From the NCBI GenBank assembly GCA_009694365.1, contig SHVE01000009.1:1-64000 (forward strand): DNA of 64,000 nt, written 5' to 3'. A program made the position numbers and the translations under genes. The notes under the pieces are model-generated. The model searched no databases and had not been told where the DNA came from. It saw only the letters and a list, made by a program, of their open reading frames with translations. The DNA is from Thermoleophilia bacterium (lineage in GTDB: Bacteria > Actinomycetota > Thermoleophilia > Miltoncostaeales > Miltoncostaeaceae). Below are positions 46,907 through 54,239 of this stretch, one piece after another. Numbering within the stretch: position 1 is the first letter of the stretch; every line of letters begins with the position of its first letter.

Positions 46907-47694
46907 GCGGACATCCGGAGGCGCCCCCGGAGGGCGACGGCGGATGCGCCGACGGAGATCACCGCGAGACCAAGGGCGATACCGATTCCTGCGAGCGCGG
47001 TCCCCACCGTGGCCCCGCCGATGATCTCGAGGCGCATGGATTCGACCAGATAGGTGATGGGGTTGAGGTCCACGATCGTGCGGTACCACCCGGTCATGGT
47101 CTCGGCGGGGAAAAAGGCCGATGAGAAGAACAGCAGCGCGAAGAAGAGGGGGAACATCCCCTGCACGGCCTCCCCGGATCCTGAGCGGATGGCGAGGAAG
47201 ACTCCAAGGCCACCGACCGCTGCGGCGAACAGAGCCGCAACAACGACCACGACGATGAGCCCACCGAGTCCGGCGGATACGCGGGCGCCGAAGGCCCACG
47301 CGATGGCCGTGAAGGCCAGTGCTTGGCCCACCCCGAGTGCCATGGACGCACCTAGTCGCCCCGTGAGAATGGCGATGCGGGATGTGGGGGACGCCACGAG
47401 GCGATCGAAGAAGCCGCCCTCGATGTCGGTGGCGAATGCGGACCCGGCGGACGTGCCTCCGATGAGTACGCCCTGGATGATTGCTCCGGACACGGCGAAG
47501 TCGAGGAACCCGCGCACGGGGGGAAATCCCGGGATCATGCCCGGTGCACCGCCGAACGACGCCGTGAAGATCGACATCAGGACGAGCGGGAAGAACAATG
47601 CGGGGAACCACGCCTGCGGCATGCGGACCGTCGTGAGGATGGCCCGCCACGCGAGGGCTGCCGTCTGCCGCAGGGCCGGAGCAGCAGCGGTCAC
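46903..47694 (-). CDS. ABC-2 type export permease (first)
   Basis: The 263-residue six-span permease is paralogous to its neighbour (IEGGFFDRLVASPTSRIAIL; FFPAETMTGWYRTIVDLNPI). The pair probably forms the heterodimeric channel of a DrrAB-like exporter. GTG 47694 overlaps the ATPase stop (GTGA). The substrate is unknown. Confidence 0.9.
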   Translation of the reverse strand: MTAAAPALRQTAALAWRAILTTVRMPQAWFPALFFPLVLMSIFTASFGGAPGMIPGFPPVRGFLDFAVSGAIIQGVLIGGTSAGSAFATDIEGGFFDRLVASPTSRIAILTGRLGASMALGVGQALAFTAIAWAFGARVSAGLGGLIVVVVVAALFAAAVGGLGVFLAIRSGSGEAVQGMFPLFFALLFFSSAFFPAETMTGWYRTIVDLNPITYLVESMRLEIIGGATVGTALAGIGIALGLAVISVGASAVALRGRLRMSA

Positions 47695-48665
47695 GCCGGG
47701 CTGGCCGTCTCGTCGCCCGCCGTGGTGAGATGGCGCCCGGTGCAGGAGAGGAAGACGTCGTCGAGGGTCGGCTCGGCCAGGTCGAGCGATGCGAAGTGCA
47801 CACCGGCATCATCGAGCGCCCGCACGGCGTCGCCCATGGATGCCGACCCCCCGGGGAGGCGCACGCCAGCGCCATGCGGCGTCGAGCCGGGCACGATCTC
47901 CCCAAAGGAGGCGAGTACCCGCCGGATGTCGTCGGGGGTTGACCCTTCGCCCGCCGTGACGGTGAGCAGAGGGTGGCCGATGTCCGCCTTGAGCGCCGCC
48001 GGGCTCCCATCGGCCACGATGCGGCCGTCATCGATAATCGCCACCCGGTCGGCGAGTTGATCGGCCTCCTCGAGGTACTGCGTGGTGAGGAAGATCGTGG
48101 TGCCGTGCTCGGCGTTCAGGCGCCGGACCTCCTCCCAGAGGGTGACCCGCGAGGTGGGGTCGAGCCCGGTCGTGGGCTCGTCGAGGAAGAGCACCTCGGG
48201 CTCGTGGATCAGCGAGAGGGCGAGATCGAGTCGGCGCCGCATGCCGCCGGAATACGTTCCCACACGCCGATCGGCGGCATCGTCGAGTTGGAGGCGGCCG
48301 AGCAGGGTGTCGGCCCGCCGCCGGCAGTCGGCGCGGGGGAGGCTATGCAGCACGCCTTGCAGGCGGAGGAGTTCACGCCCGGTCATGTACGGGTCGATGG
48401 CGGCGTCTTGCAGTGCAACCCCGATGCGACGGCGGACGGCCTGAGGATGGGCCATCACGTCGTGGCCGGCCACGACCGCGGTGCCCGATGTTGGGCGGAG
48501 AAGGGTGGTGAGCATTCGCACCATCGTGCTTTTGCCCGCTCCGTTGGGACCGAGGAACCCGAAGATGCCGCCCGACCGGACGGTGAGGGAGACCCCGTCC
48601 ACGGCGCGGATGCCGCCCCGGTATTCGCGCACGAGGTCCTGGGTTTCGACGGCTGGTGTGGTCAC
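47691..48665 (-). CDS. ABC transporter ATP-binding protein (DrrA-like)
   Basis: The ATPase has FLGPNGAGKSTMVRML (Walker A), YSGGMRRRLDLALSLIHEPE (signature), LFLDEPTTGLDP (Walker B) and TTQYLEEADQLADRVAIID, plus the C-terminal domain usual in DrrA/antibiotic exporters. It powers the two permeases encoded after it. GTG 48665 is favoured over GTG 48674 because TAGGGT ends 7 nt before the former and overlaps the latter. Confidence 0.93.
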   Translation of the reverse strand: MTTPAVETQDLVREYRGGIRAVDGVSLTVRSGGIFGFLGPNGAGKSTMVRMLTTLLRPTSGTAVVAGHDVMAHPQAVRRRIGVALQDAAIDPYMTGRELLRLQGVLHSLPRADCRRRADTLLGRLQLDDAADRRVGTYSGGMRRRLDLALSLIHEPEVLFLDEPTTGLDPTSRVTLWEEVRRLNAEHGTTIFLTTQYLEEADQLADRVAIIDDGRIVADGSPAALKADIGHPLLTVTAGEGSTPDDIRRVLASFGEIVPGSTPHGAGVRLPGGSASMGDAVRALDDAGVHFASLDLAEPTLDDVFLSCTGRHLTTAGDETASPA

Positions 48666-48672
48666 GTGGGGC

Positions 48673-48678
48673 ACCCTA
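48673..48678 (-). promoter_or_regulatory. -10 hexamer TAGGGT, leaderless ABC exporter operon
   Basis: TAGGGT on the minus strand ends 7 nt before GTG 48665. The divergent DksA-like gene has its own hexamer about 40 bp away. Confidence 0.4.
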
Positions 48679-48717
48679 GTGACGCCACGGGCGACCCAGC
48701 CGCGCCGGTTCCGACGC

Positions 48718-48723
48718 TACAGT
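48718..48723 (+). promoter_or_regulatory. -10 hexamer TACAGT, leaderless DksA-like gene
   Basis: TACAGT ends 7 nt before the ATG at 48731; no Shine-Dalgarno. Confidence 0.5.
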
Positions 48724-48730
48724 TATCGGA

Positions 48731-49081
48731 ATGCCTCACCGTGAGCACCCGGCGGACCGACTCGTCCGTCTTGCACGCGAAACGCATGACCGCGTGGAGG
48801 CACGCGATCTCGCTCGGGACGCCGGGGGGTCCAACGATGCGCACCACCATCCCGCCGAGGCGGCGACGGATGCCGATGCGCGTGAACGTCAGCTTCGTAA
48901 CGTTCTCCGGTTGAAGGCGGAAGAGGAGCGCCTCCTCCGCTTGGCCGATGCCGCTACGCGTGGCGAGTACGGCACGTGCCTGGATTGCGGGGGGGCGATC
49001 CCCGAGGCCCGCCTGCTGGTCATCCCCGACGCCGAGCGCTGCGTCAGATGCCAAGCGACGGCGTCCGGTCGCTCGCGTTAG
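48731..49081 (+). CDS. DksA/TraR-type C4 zinc-finger protein
   Basis: The 116-residue protein has an N-terminal helical half (long Arg/Glu/Ala-rich helices) and a C-terminal four-Cys finger: CLDCGG, 17 residues later CVRCQ. The GEYGTCLDCGGAIPEARLL pattern is the DksA/TraR finger. Such proteins enter the RNA polymerase secondary channel or act as general stress regulators. Its last 38 bp overlap the 3' end of the convergent ctaA gene. Confidence 0.88.
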   Translation: MPHREHPADRLVRLARETHDRVEARDLARDAGGSNDAHHHPAEAATDADARERQLRNVLRLKAEEERLLRLADAATRGEYGTCLDCGGAIPEARLLVIPDAERCVRCQATASGRSR

Positions 49082-50021
49082 GGGCACGCGGCGGTGAGGT
49101 GACCGGATGTGCGAGGCGCCACAGCGTGGCTACACCTGTGGCCCACACAAGGCCCGCGAGGGACACGTGCACGGCTACGAGTTGCCATGGCAGTTCGTTA
49201 CGCCACTGCACCTCACCGATTACGACCTGCGTGAGAAAGAGCGGGATGAACCAGGCGGCGGGGAGCATGAGGCCACGGTCGCCCCGTCGCCACCGGACGA
49301 GGACAAGGGCGGCTAATGCCATGACGCCGAGGGCGATGACGGCGCGCACATGGACGTACGCGGCGGTGTCGAGACTTCCGAACCGCTTGACGACATCGGG
49401 GTCACCGGAGTGGGGCCCGGCGGACGTTACGAGCACGCCCGTGACCACCGTGGTGATGAGCGCCGCCGCCGCGAGCAGCGCGACCGTGAGCGCCCGTCCG
49501 GCCCATCGGCGCACGATCCCCCGCACCACATCACCGGCCTCGAGGAAAGCGATCACCGCGGCGGCCAGTGCCACGAGTGACAACGTGAAATGCGATGCGA
49601 CGAGCATCGGATGAAGGTCGAAGTAGACCGTGACGGCTCCGAGCGGAATCTGCCCCATCGCCGCGAGGGCGGCGACCACGGCACCGATCTTGGCGGCCAC
49701 CTTGGCTGTGGGTGACGCCGATACCACGATGGCGGCGAGGACGACGATCACCATGGTCACCGCCGAGAGCATGCGGTTCGAGTACTCGATCCATCCGTGG
49801 GCGTCGAGTGGGGGGACCACGCCCGTGCTGTTGCAGAGCGGCCAGTCGCTGCACCCGAGCCCGGATCCCGTGAGCCGGACGATGGCGCCGCTCGGGATGA
49901 TGACCCAGAGCAGGCCCATCATCAGTGCTGTGGCCCGCCGCACCCCGTGCGCCGATGTGAGGGCCGTCCAAGCCCGCCGTGTCCGGCGGGGGGGTGGGAG
50001 TGGGTGGGGCTGCGGGATCAC
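49044..50021 (-). CDS. ctaA: Heme A synthase (CtaA/COX15)
   Basis: The 325-residue, eight-span protein has RLTGSGLGCSDWPLCNS (Cys pair and first heme region), EYSNRMLSAV, SHFTLSLVALAA and a late VHVSLAGLVWA, giving the paired histidines of both halves. It oxidises heme O to heme A for aa3 oxidase. GTG 50021 lies 6 nt after TACCAT. No ctaB or oxidase genes are in the window. Confidence 0.93.
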   Translation of the reverse strand: MIPQPHPLPPPRRTRRAWTALTSAHGVRRATALMMGLLWVIIPSGAIVRLTGSGLGCSDWPLCNSTGVVPPLDAHGWIEYSNRMLSAVTMVIVVLAAIVVSASPTAKVAAKIGAVVAALAAMGQIPLGAVTVYFDLHPMLVASHFTLSLVALAAAVIAFLEAGDVVRGIVRRWAGRALTVALLAAAALITTVVTGVLVTSAGPHSGDPDVVKRFGSLDTAAYVHVRAVIALGVMALAALVLVRWRRGDRGLMLPAAWFIPLFLTQVVIGEVQWRNELPWQLVAVHVSLAGLVWATGVATLWRLAHPVTSPPRAPNASDRTPSLGI

Positions 50022-50027
50022 ACACCG

Positions 50028-50033
50028 ATGGTA
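50028..50033 (-). promoter_or_regulatory. -10 hexamer TACCAT, leaderless ctaA
   Basis: TACCAT on the minus strand ends 6 nt before GTG 50021. Confidence 0.45.
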
Positions 50034-50357
50034 GGCGCGTCACTCCGCGATGGCGGGATCGATCGTCCGTTCCGGTGCTGAGGACGCCCCACCGCATGGG
50101 CGCGGCATGGGTCTCGAAACCATCGTGCGCATTGTGGGCGGGGGGATCGGGTTCGGATCGGTGTCACCGGCGCCCGTCGAGAACGCCCGGCACGCGGTGG
50201 TTATGCCGTTCCGACCCGCCGCGGCCCGTGGGCCGGAACCCCCCGGCGGGCGGACCTCCCCGCGACCATGTTCCACGACAGCGAGATGTCCGGTGTCGGG
50301 AGTGCCCCCACGTCGGTCTAGGACGGGCTCGGTTTGATACTCCGGCACTATGGGGAC
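50034..50357. other. Intergenic region before the broken NRAMP gene
   Basis: About 320 bp with no recognisable gene. It may hold eroded 5' sequence of the NRAMP pseudogene, but no NRAMP helices could be read in any frame. Confidence 0.4.
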
Positions 50358-50729
50358 GTGATCTTCGGCGTCGCACGGCACGCGTCCGGGCTGTCATCGT
50401 CGAGCATCGAGACCCTGGCCGGTCGGGTGGCGATAGACGGTTTCCCGAAGTAGCGCAGTCCCGTGTGGCTACGGCGTCCCATCACCATGGCACCGGCCTT
50501 CGTGGTCGTCGCTCGCGGCATCGATCCGGTCGTCGCGCTGGTTAGGTCCTCGGTCGTCCTCTCCGTCGGTATCCCATACGCCGTGGTCTCGCTCATCTCG
50601 GCGACGAGTGATCGGTCGATCATGGGCAGCCTCGTCAACCGTCGCATCACCAACGTCATGGCGATCATCATCGCCACTAACGTCATGGTGATGAATACGG
50701 TCCTTCCCTTGCTCACCGTCACGGGCTGA
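50358..50729 (+). pseudogene. 3' remnant of an NRAMP (MntH) metal transporter with in-frame TAG
   Basis: One frame reads FGVARHASGLSSSSIETLAG, then a TAG (50451-50453), then WLRRPITMAPAFVVVARGID and VVLSVGIPYAVVSLISATSD, RSIMGSLVNRRITNVMA. This follows helices 8-11 of NRAMP proteins closely (ASG.SSS...T.AGQ, L.RR..TM.PA, SFGIPFA..PL...TS....MG..VNR). The first seven or so helices are missing and no start codon is in place. NRAMP imports Mn2+/Fe2+ with protons. The conserved frame on both sides of one nonsense codon suggests recent decay or readthrough. Confidence 0.7.
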
Positions 50730-50787
50730 CGTTTCTATCCGGTCGGGCAATCTCACGCGAACTCTCGCTCTTCTCGCAATCACCCTC

Positions 50788-52107
50788 ATGCCGGTCGTCG
50801 CGTCGGCGGCCGTGGTACCTCTGGATGGCGCCACGGTGGCATCGGTACCGGCATCGGTACGCGTGGACGTGGGCGTGCCTGTGGAGGGAGCGTTGGCGCG
50901 TGGCGAGGTCCGTGGACCCCGGGGCGCGCATCGGCACGGTGCGGTGGTGGTGCCCGCCGACCCGGAGGCAATCTGGGTGCCCATCCCTGCCGACGGCAGC
51001 GGCACGTACCACGTGGTCTGGTCCGGGTTCACGGTGGACGGCAACGTCGTCTCGGGCACCACGTCGTTTGCGGTGCGCACGGAGACGCCGGTGGCCGCGG
51101 GGGTCACGCCGCCGGGCACCGGGGGAAGCACACCCTGGGGGACCCTCGCTCGTGTGCTTGTGCTGGTGGGGGTGCTCGGGACGGCGGGGATGGCCGTTAC
51201 TCGCGAGTGGGTGGTGGCAGGTGCCGTACGGGGGGGAGAAATCGCCCCGCCCGGGGTGGATGGTGCGATGGCCCTGCGCACGGCGGCCGGGAACGCCGCC
51301 GCGGGTCCGATTCGCAGATGGTGGCGAGCGTGGTGGTGGCTGCTCGGGTTGTGGTTCGTCGGCCTCGCGGTGGCGATTGCGGTGCAGGGCGTGGTCATCG
51401 GTGGCGAATGGGCGACGTTGCTCACCGACACGCGGTGGGGGAGCGCGTGGATGGGTCTCTTCGGACTGGGCGCCGTCGCGGGGATCGTCGCGGCCGTCGT
51501 GCACCGGTTCGACCCGCTGCTCGCCCCGGGCGGGTGGCGATTGCCGTCCCTCGCGCTGCCTGGCGCTCTCGGCGCGATCGTGCTCGCCTGGTCGGGGCAT
51601 GCCACCAGCGGTACGGACCGGGTAGCCGGACTCATTTTCGACAGTCTTCACTCATGGGCGACGGCCATCTGGTTGGGGGGACTTCTGATGCTCGCGGTGC
51701 TGGCGTTTCCCATCCTCAGGCACCTCTCCGATAAGGACCGGGTACGACTCGGCGCGGGGGTGGTGGTGCGGTTCTCCTCGCTCGCCGTGGCCGCGGTGGC
51801 GGTCCTGGTCGTTACGGGCATCTACCGCGCGCTCGCTGAACTCCCCTCGCTGTCTGCGCTCGTCAGCACCGAGTACGGCGTTGTGCTCTTAGTCAAGGTT
51901 GGTGTCTTCGGGGTGATGGTGGCCGTGGCGGCCTGGAACCGGTTTGTCCTTCATCCCCGGATCGAGCGGCGTGCACTCGGTATCCATGGGGGAGACGATC
52001 GGGATTCACTTACCGCCCTGCACGCGAGCGCACGCGCCGAGGTCGTCCTCGGAGTCGTCGTCATGGTGGCCGTCGCCTTGCTCGTGGGGCTCGTACCCCC
52101 GACATGA
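50788..52107 (+). CDS. CopC-CopD fusion copper-transport protein, CopC ligands missing
   Basis: Residues 1-105 form a CopC-like beta barrel (PLDGATVASVPASVRVDVG, GTYHVVWSGFTVDGNVVSG). The rest is a CopD domain with about eight spans, including WSGHATSG and SLHSWATAIWLGGLL. In CopC the N-terminal His (HA..) and the His of DGHPVSG bind Cu(II); here no His opens the domain and the second is Asn (DGNVVSG). CopD histidines are kept. Upstream of ATG 50788 the frame continues as LTRTLALLAITL, a signal-peptide core without a start codon, so the true start is uncertain. The stop overlaps xseA. Confidence 0.82.
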   Translation: MPVVASAAVVPLDGATVASVPASVRVDVGVPVEGALARGEVRGPRGAHRHGAVVVPADPEAIWVPIPADGSGTYHVVWSGFTVDGNVVSGTTSFAVRTETPVAAGVTPPGTGGSTPWGTLARVLVLVGVLGTAGMAVTREWVVAGAVRGGEIAPPGVDGAMALRTAAGNAAAGPIRRWWRAWWWLLGLWFVGLAVAIAVQGVVIGGEWATLLTDTRWGSAWMGLFGLGAVAGIVAAVVHRFDPLLAPGGWRLPSLALPGALGAIVLAWSGHATSGTDRVAGLIFDSLHSWATAIWLGGLLMLAVLAFPILRHLSDKDRVRLGAGVVVRFSSLAVAAVAVLVVTGIYRALAELPSLSALVSTEYGVVLLVKVGVFGVMVAVAAWNRFVLHPRIERRALGIHGGDDRDSLTALHASARAEVVLGVVVMVAVALLVGLVPPT

Positions 52108-53414
52108 GCGGCATCTTTCCGGGCGTGATGAGCGCCGCGAGCCCGCGCATCTTCGAGGTGAATGATGTGGTGACCGCGCTGGAGCGCGTCATCGCCGATC
52201 ACACACGCATCGTGCGGATACGGGGTGAGGTGGTCAACCTCCGATCGGGTCGCGATGGCCGCATGTACTGGTTCCGCTTGGAGGATACGCGGGACGGTAT
52301 GGACGCCCGGTTGGACTGTTTCGCGTGGTCAACGGATGTCGCGGACGGGTTCGTGCTCTCAGACGGTGGGGTCATCGAGGCGGTTGCTCAGCCGGAGTTC
52401 TCACGTCGCGATGGCCGCCTGACCATCCATCTGCGCCGCATCGAGCCCGCCGGTGAGGGCGAACTCCTGAGAATGATCGAGGAGCGCCGCCGCAGGCTCA
52501 CGGCGGAGGGTCTGTTCGAGTCGGCGCGCAAGCGCCCGTTGCCGTTCGTCCCTAGGTGCGTCGGACTCATCACGGCGGCGGGGAGCTCCGCGCGCGCCGA
52601 CGTTCTCCAACGTATCGAGTCACGGTTCGCGGTGCCGGTCGTCGTGGTCCACGCGGCCATGCAGGGCGTGGCGTCGGTTCGGGAGATCACGCGCGCGCTG
52701 GCGATTCTCGATGCGGATGAGCGCGTGGATGTCATCCTCATCACACGGGGTGGCGGATCACTCCAGGACCTTCTGCCGTTTAGTGACGAGGGACTGGTGC
52801 GGGCGATCCGCGCCGGACAGACACCGGTGGTTGCCGGCATCGGCCATGAGCCGGATGTGACCTTGGTCTGCCTCGCGGCCGATGCCACCGGAGCGACGCC
52901 CACCGCGGCTGCCGACCTCGTGGTGCCCGATCGTGTCGCACTGCGCGAGCGGACGGGCGCGATGGGGCGCCGTCTGGCATCGGGATCGCGCCGTGCCGTG
53001 GAACGTGCCCGGCGCGATCTGGATCTCGTCGGTATTCGCCCGGGCCTCGCGCGTCGTCACGACGCGGTTCTGCGTGCGCCCCGCGAGAGGGTCGCGGTAC
53101 TCGGAACGATGCTGGTGCGATCGGTCCGCGGCATCACCGACCCTGCGTCGCGCGCGATCACGTCGCTCGCCGATCGCCGAGTGCGCGGCATGGACTCACT
53201 GGCCACCGCCGGTGGGTCCCGCGTCGCCATCCTCGCGGCCCGCCTCGGAGGAAACGACCCCGAGCGGCCGCTGGCGGACGGTTTCGCCGTGGTGCGCGAC
53301 GCATCGGGCGGCCTCGTCACCTCTGCCGCCGCCGCGACAGCCGCCGGACACGTCATGCTCACGTTCGCGGACGACACCGTGCCCGCCGACGTGCGGCCGA
53401 AGGGGGATCAATGA
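52104..53414 (+). CDS. xseA: Exodeoxyribonuclease VII large subunit
   Basis: The 436-residue protein has an N-terminal OB fold (VRIRGEVVNLRSGRDGRMYW) and the catalytic core with VGLITAAGSSARADVLQRIE, LITRGGGSLQDLLPFSDE, VAGIGHEPDVTL and DLVVPDR. It degrades single-stranded DNA with XseB. ATG 52104 overlaps the copCD stop (ATGA), an odd pairing of copper transport with DNA repair. Confidence 0.95.
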   Translation: MSGIFPGVMSAASPRIFEVNDVVTALERVIADHTRIVRIRGEVVNLRSGRDGRMYWFRLEDTRDGMDARLDCFAWSTDVADGFVLSDGGVIEAVAQPEFSRRDGRLTIHLRRIEPAGEGELLRMIEERRRRLTAEGLFESARKRPLPFVPRCVGLITAAGSSARADVLQRIESRFAVPVVVVHAAMQGVASVREITRALAILDADERVDVILITRGGGSLQDLLPFSDEGLVRAIRAGQTPVVAGIGHEPDVTLVCLAADATGATPTAAADLVVPDRVALRERTGAMGRRLASGSRRAVERARRDLDLVGIRPGLARRHDAVLRAPRERVAVLGTMLVRSVRGITDPASRAITSLADRRVRGMDSLATAGGSRVAILAARLGGNDPERPLADGFAVVRDASGGLVTSAAAATAAGHVMLTFADDTVPADVRPKGDQ

Positions 53415-53689
53415 GCACTGATGAGGATCGTGCGGCCGTCACCATCGAGTCGGTGAACGACGTCCCGGCGGGGACATCGTTTGAGGAGGCCGTGGCCCAA
53501 CTCGAGGAGTGCGTTGACCAACTCGAGTCGGGGGGCGTGGGACTTGACGAGGCCGTGCGGCTGTTCCGACGGGGTGTGGCGCTGCAGGCCTGGTGTGAGG
53601 CCCGGCTCGCGACGATCCGGGCGACGATCGAGGAACTCACCATCGACGGGAGCTCTGTCCCGACTGTGAGCGGGACGGACGACTCCTAG
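53411..53689 (+). CDS. xseB: Exodeoxyribonuclease VII small subunit
   Basis: The 92-residue protein has the XseB core: SFEEAVAQLEECVDQLESGG and LDEAVRLFRRGVALQAWCEA, a helical hairpin that wraps XseA. About 18 extra residues lie on the N-terminus. ATG 53411 overlaps the xseA stop; its own TAG overlaps the convergent membrane-protein gene by four bases (CTAG). Confidence 0.94.
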   Translation: MSTDEDRAAVTIESVNDVPAGTSFEEAVAQLEECVDQLESGGVGLDEAVRLFRRGVALQAWCEARLATIRATIEELTIDGSSVPTVSGTDDS

Positions 53690-54201
53690 CGGGTGTCGGT
53701 CCCCGCTACAACGGGGACGGCCCACAGGTCTTTACGGGAGGTCGCGAAGGGAAGGACGGTGACCGCGCGGAAGATTGTGACCTCGCGGGCGGCCTCGGCG
53801 GCGCGGATCCATGATCGCGACCGAAGGTCGGTGGCTCCGGCGCCGAATGCGAGGCCAGCGAGCAGCGCCGCGAACGGCGGTGCGGCCAGAACGGCGATGA
53901 GCACGAGAATCAGCGCGATGAGGGTGGGCACGATGGCTCGGCGCAGGGTGGCGGAGGAATTTTCGATGTCAAGTTCTTCACGTGGGGCCCGGACCTGTGC
54001 CACCGCGGTCCGCAGCCAGCCTCCGCCCACGACGACCTGGGCGAGGCCCAGGATGAGGGCGACGATGATGAAGGGCACGATGGCCCGGGTGGGGCCTCCG
54101 TTCACCACCGCACTGGAGACGACGACCCCGGCGATCGCAACGCCGATGAGCCCGTATCCGTTGATCGTGAGGTCACGAGTGAGTGGCGAGACGGTGTGCA
54201 C
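53686..54201 (-). CDS. Four-span membrane protein of unknown function
   Basis: The 171-residue protein has spans at about 18-33, 42-62, 90-107 and 110-125 (GLIGVAIAGVVVSSAVV; VPFIIVALILGLAQVVV; IVPTLIALILVLIAVLAAPP), then a soluble tail of about 45 residues. No family is recognised. The GTG start at 54201 is 38 bp after the secreted-repeat gene on the same strand, so the two may be co-transcribed. Confidence 0.7.
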   Translation of the reverse strand: MHTVSPLTRDLTINGYGLIGVAIAGVVVSSAVVNGGPTRAIVPFIIVALILGLAQVVVGGGWLRTAVAQVRAPREELDIENSSATLRRAIVPTLIALILVLIAVLAAPPFAALLAGLAFGAGATDLRSRSWIRAAEAAREVTIFRAVTVLPFATSRKDLWAVPVVAGTDTR

Positions 54202-54239
54202 CGGCGCATCAAACCAGACTGCGCGGTCGGCGGTGCGGG

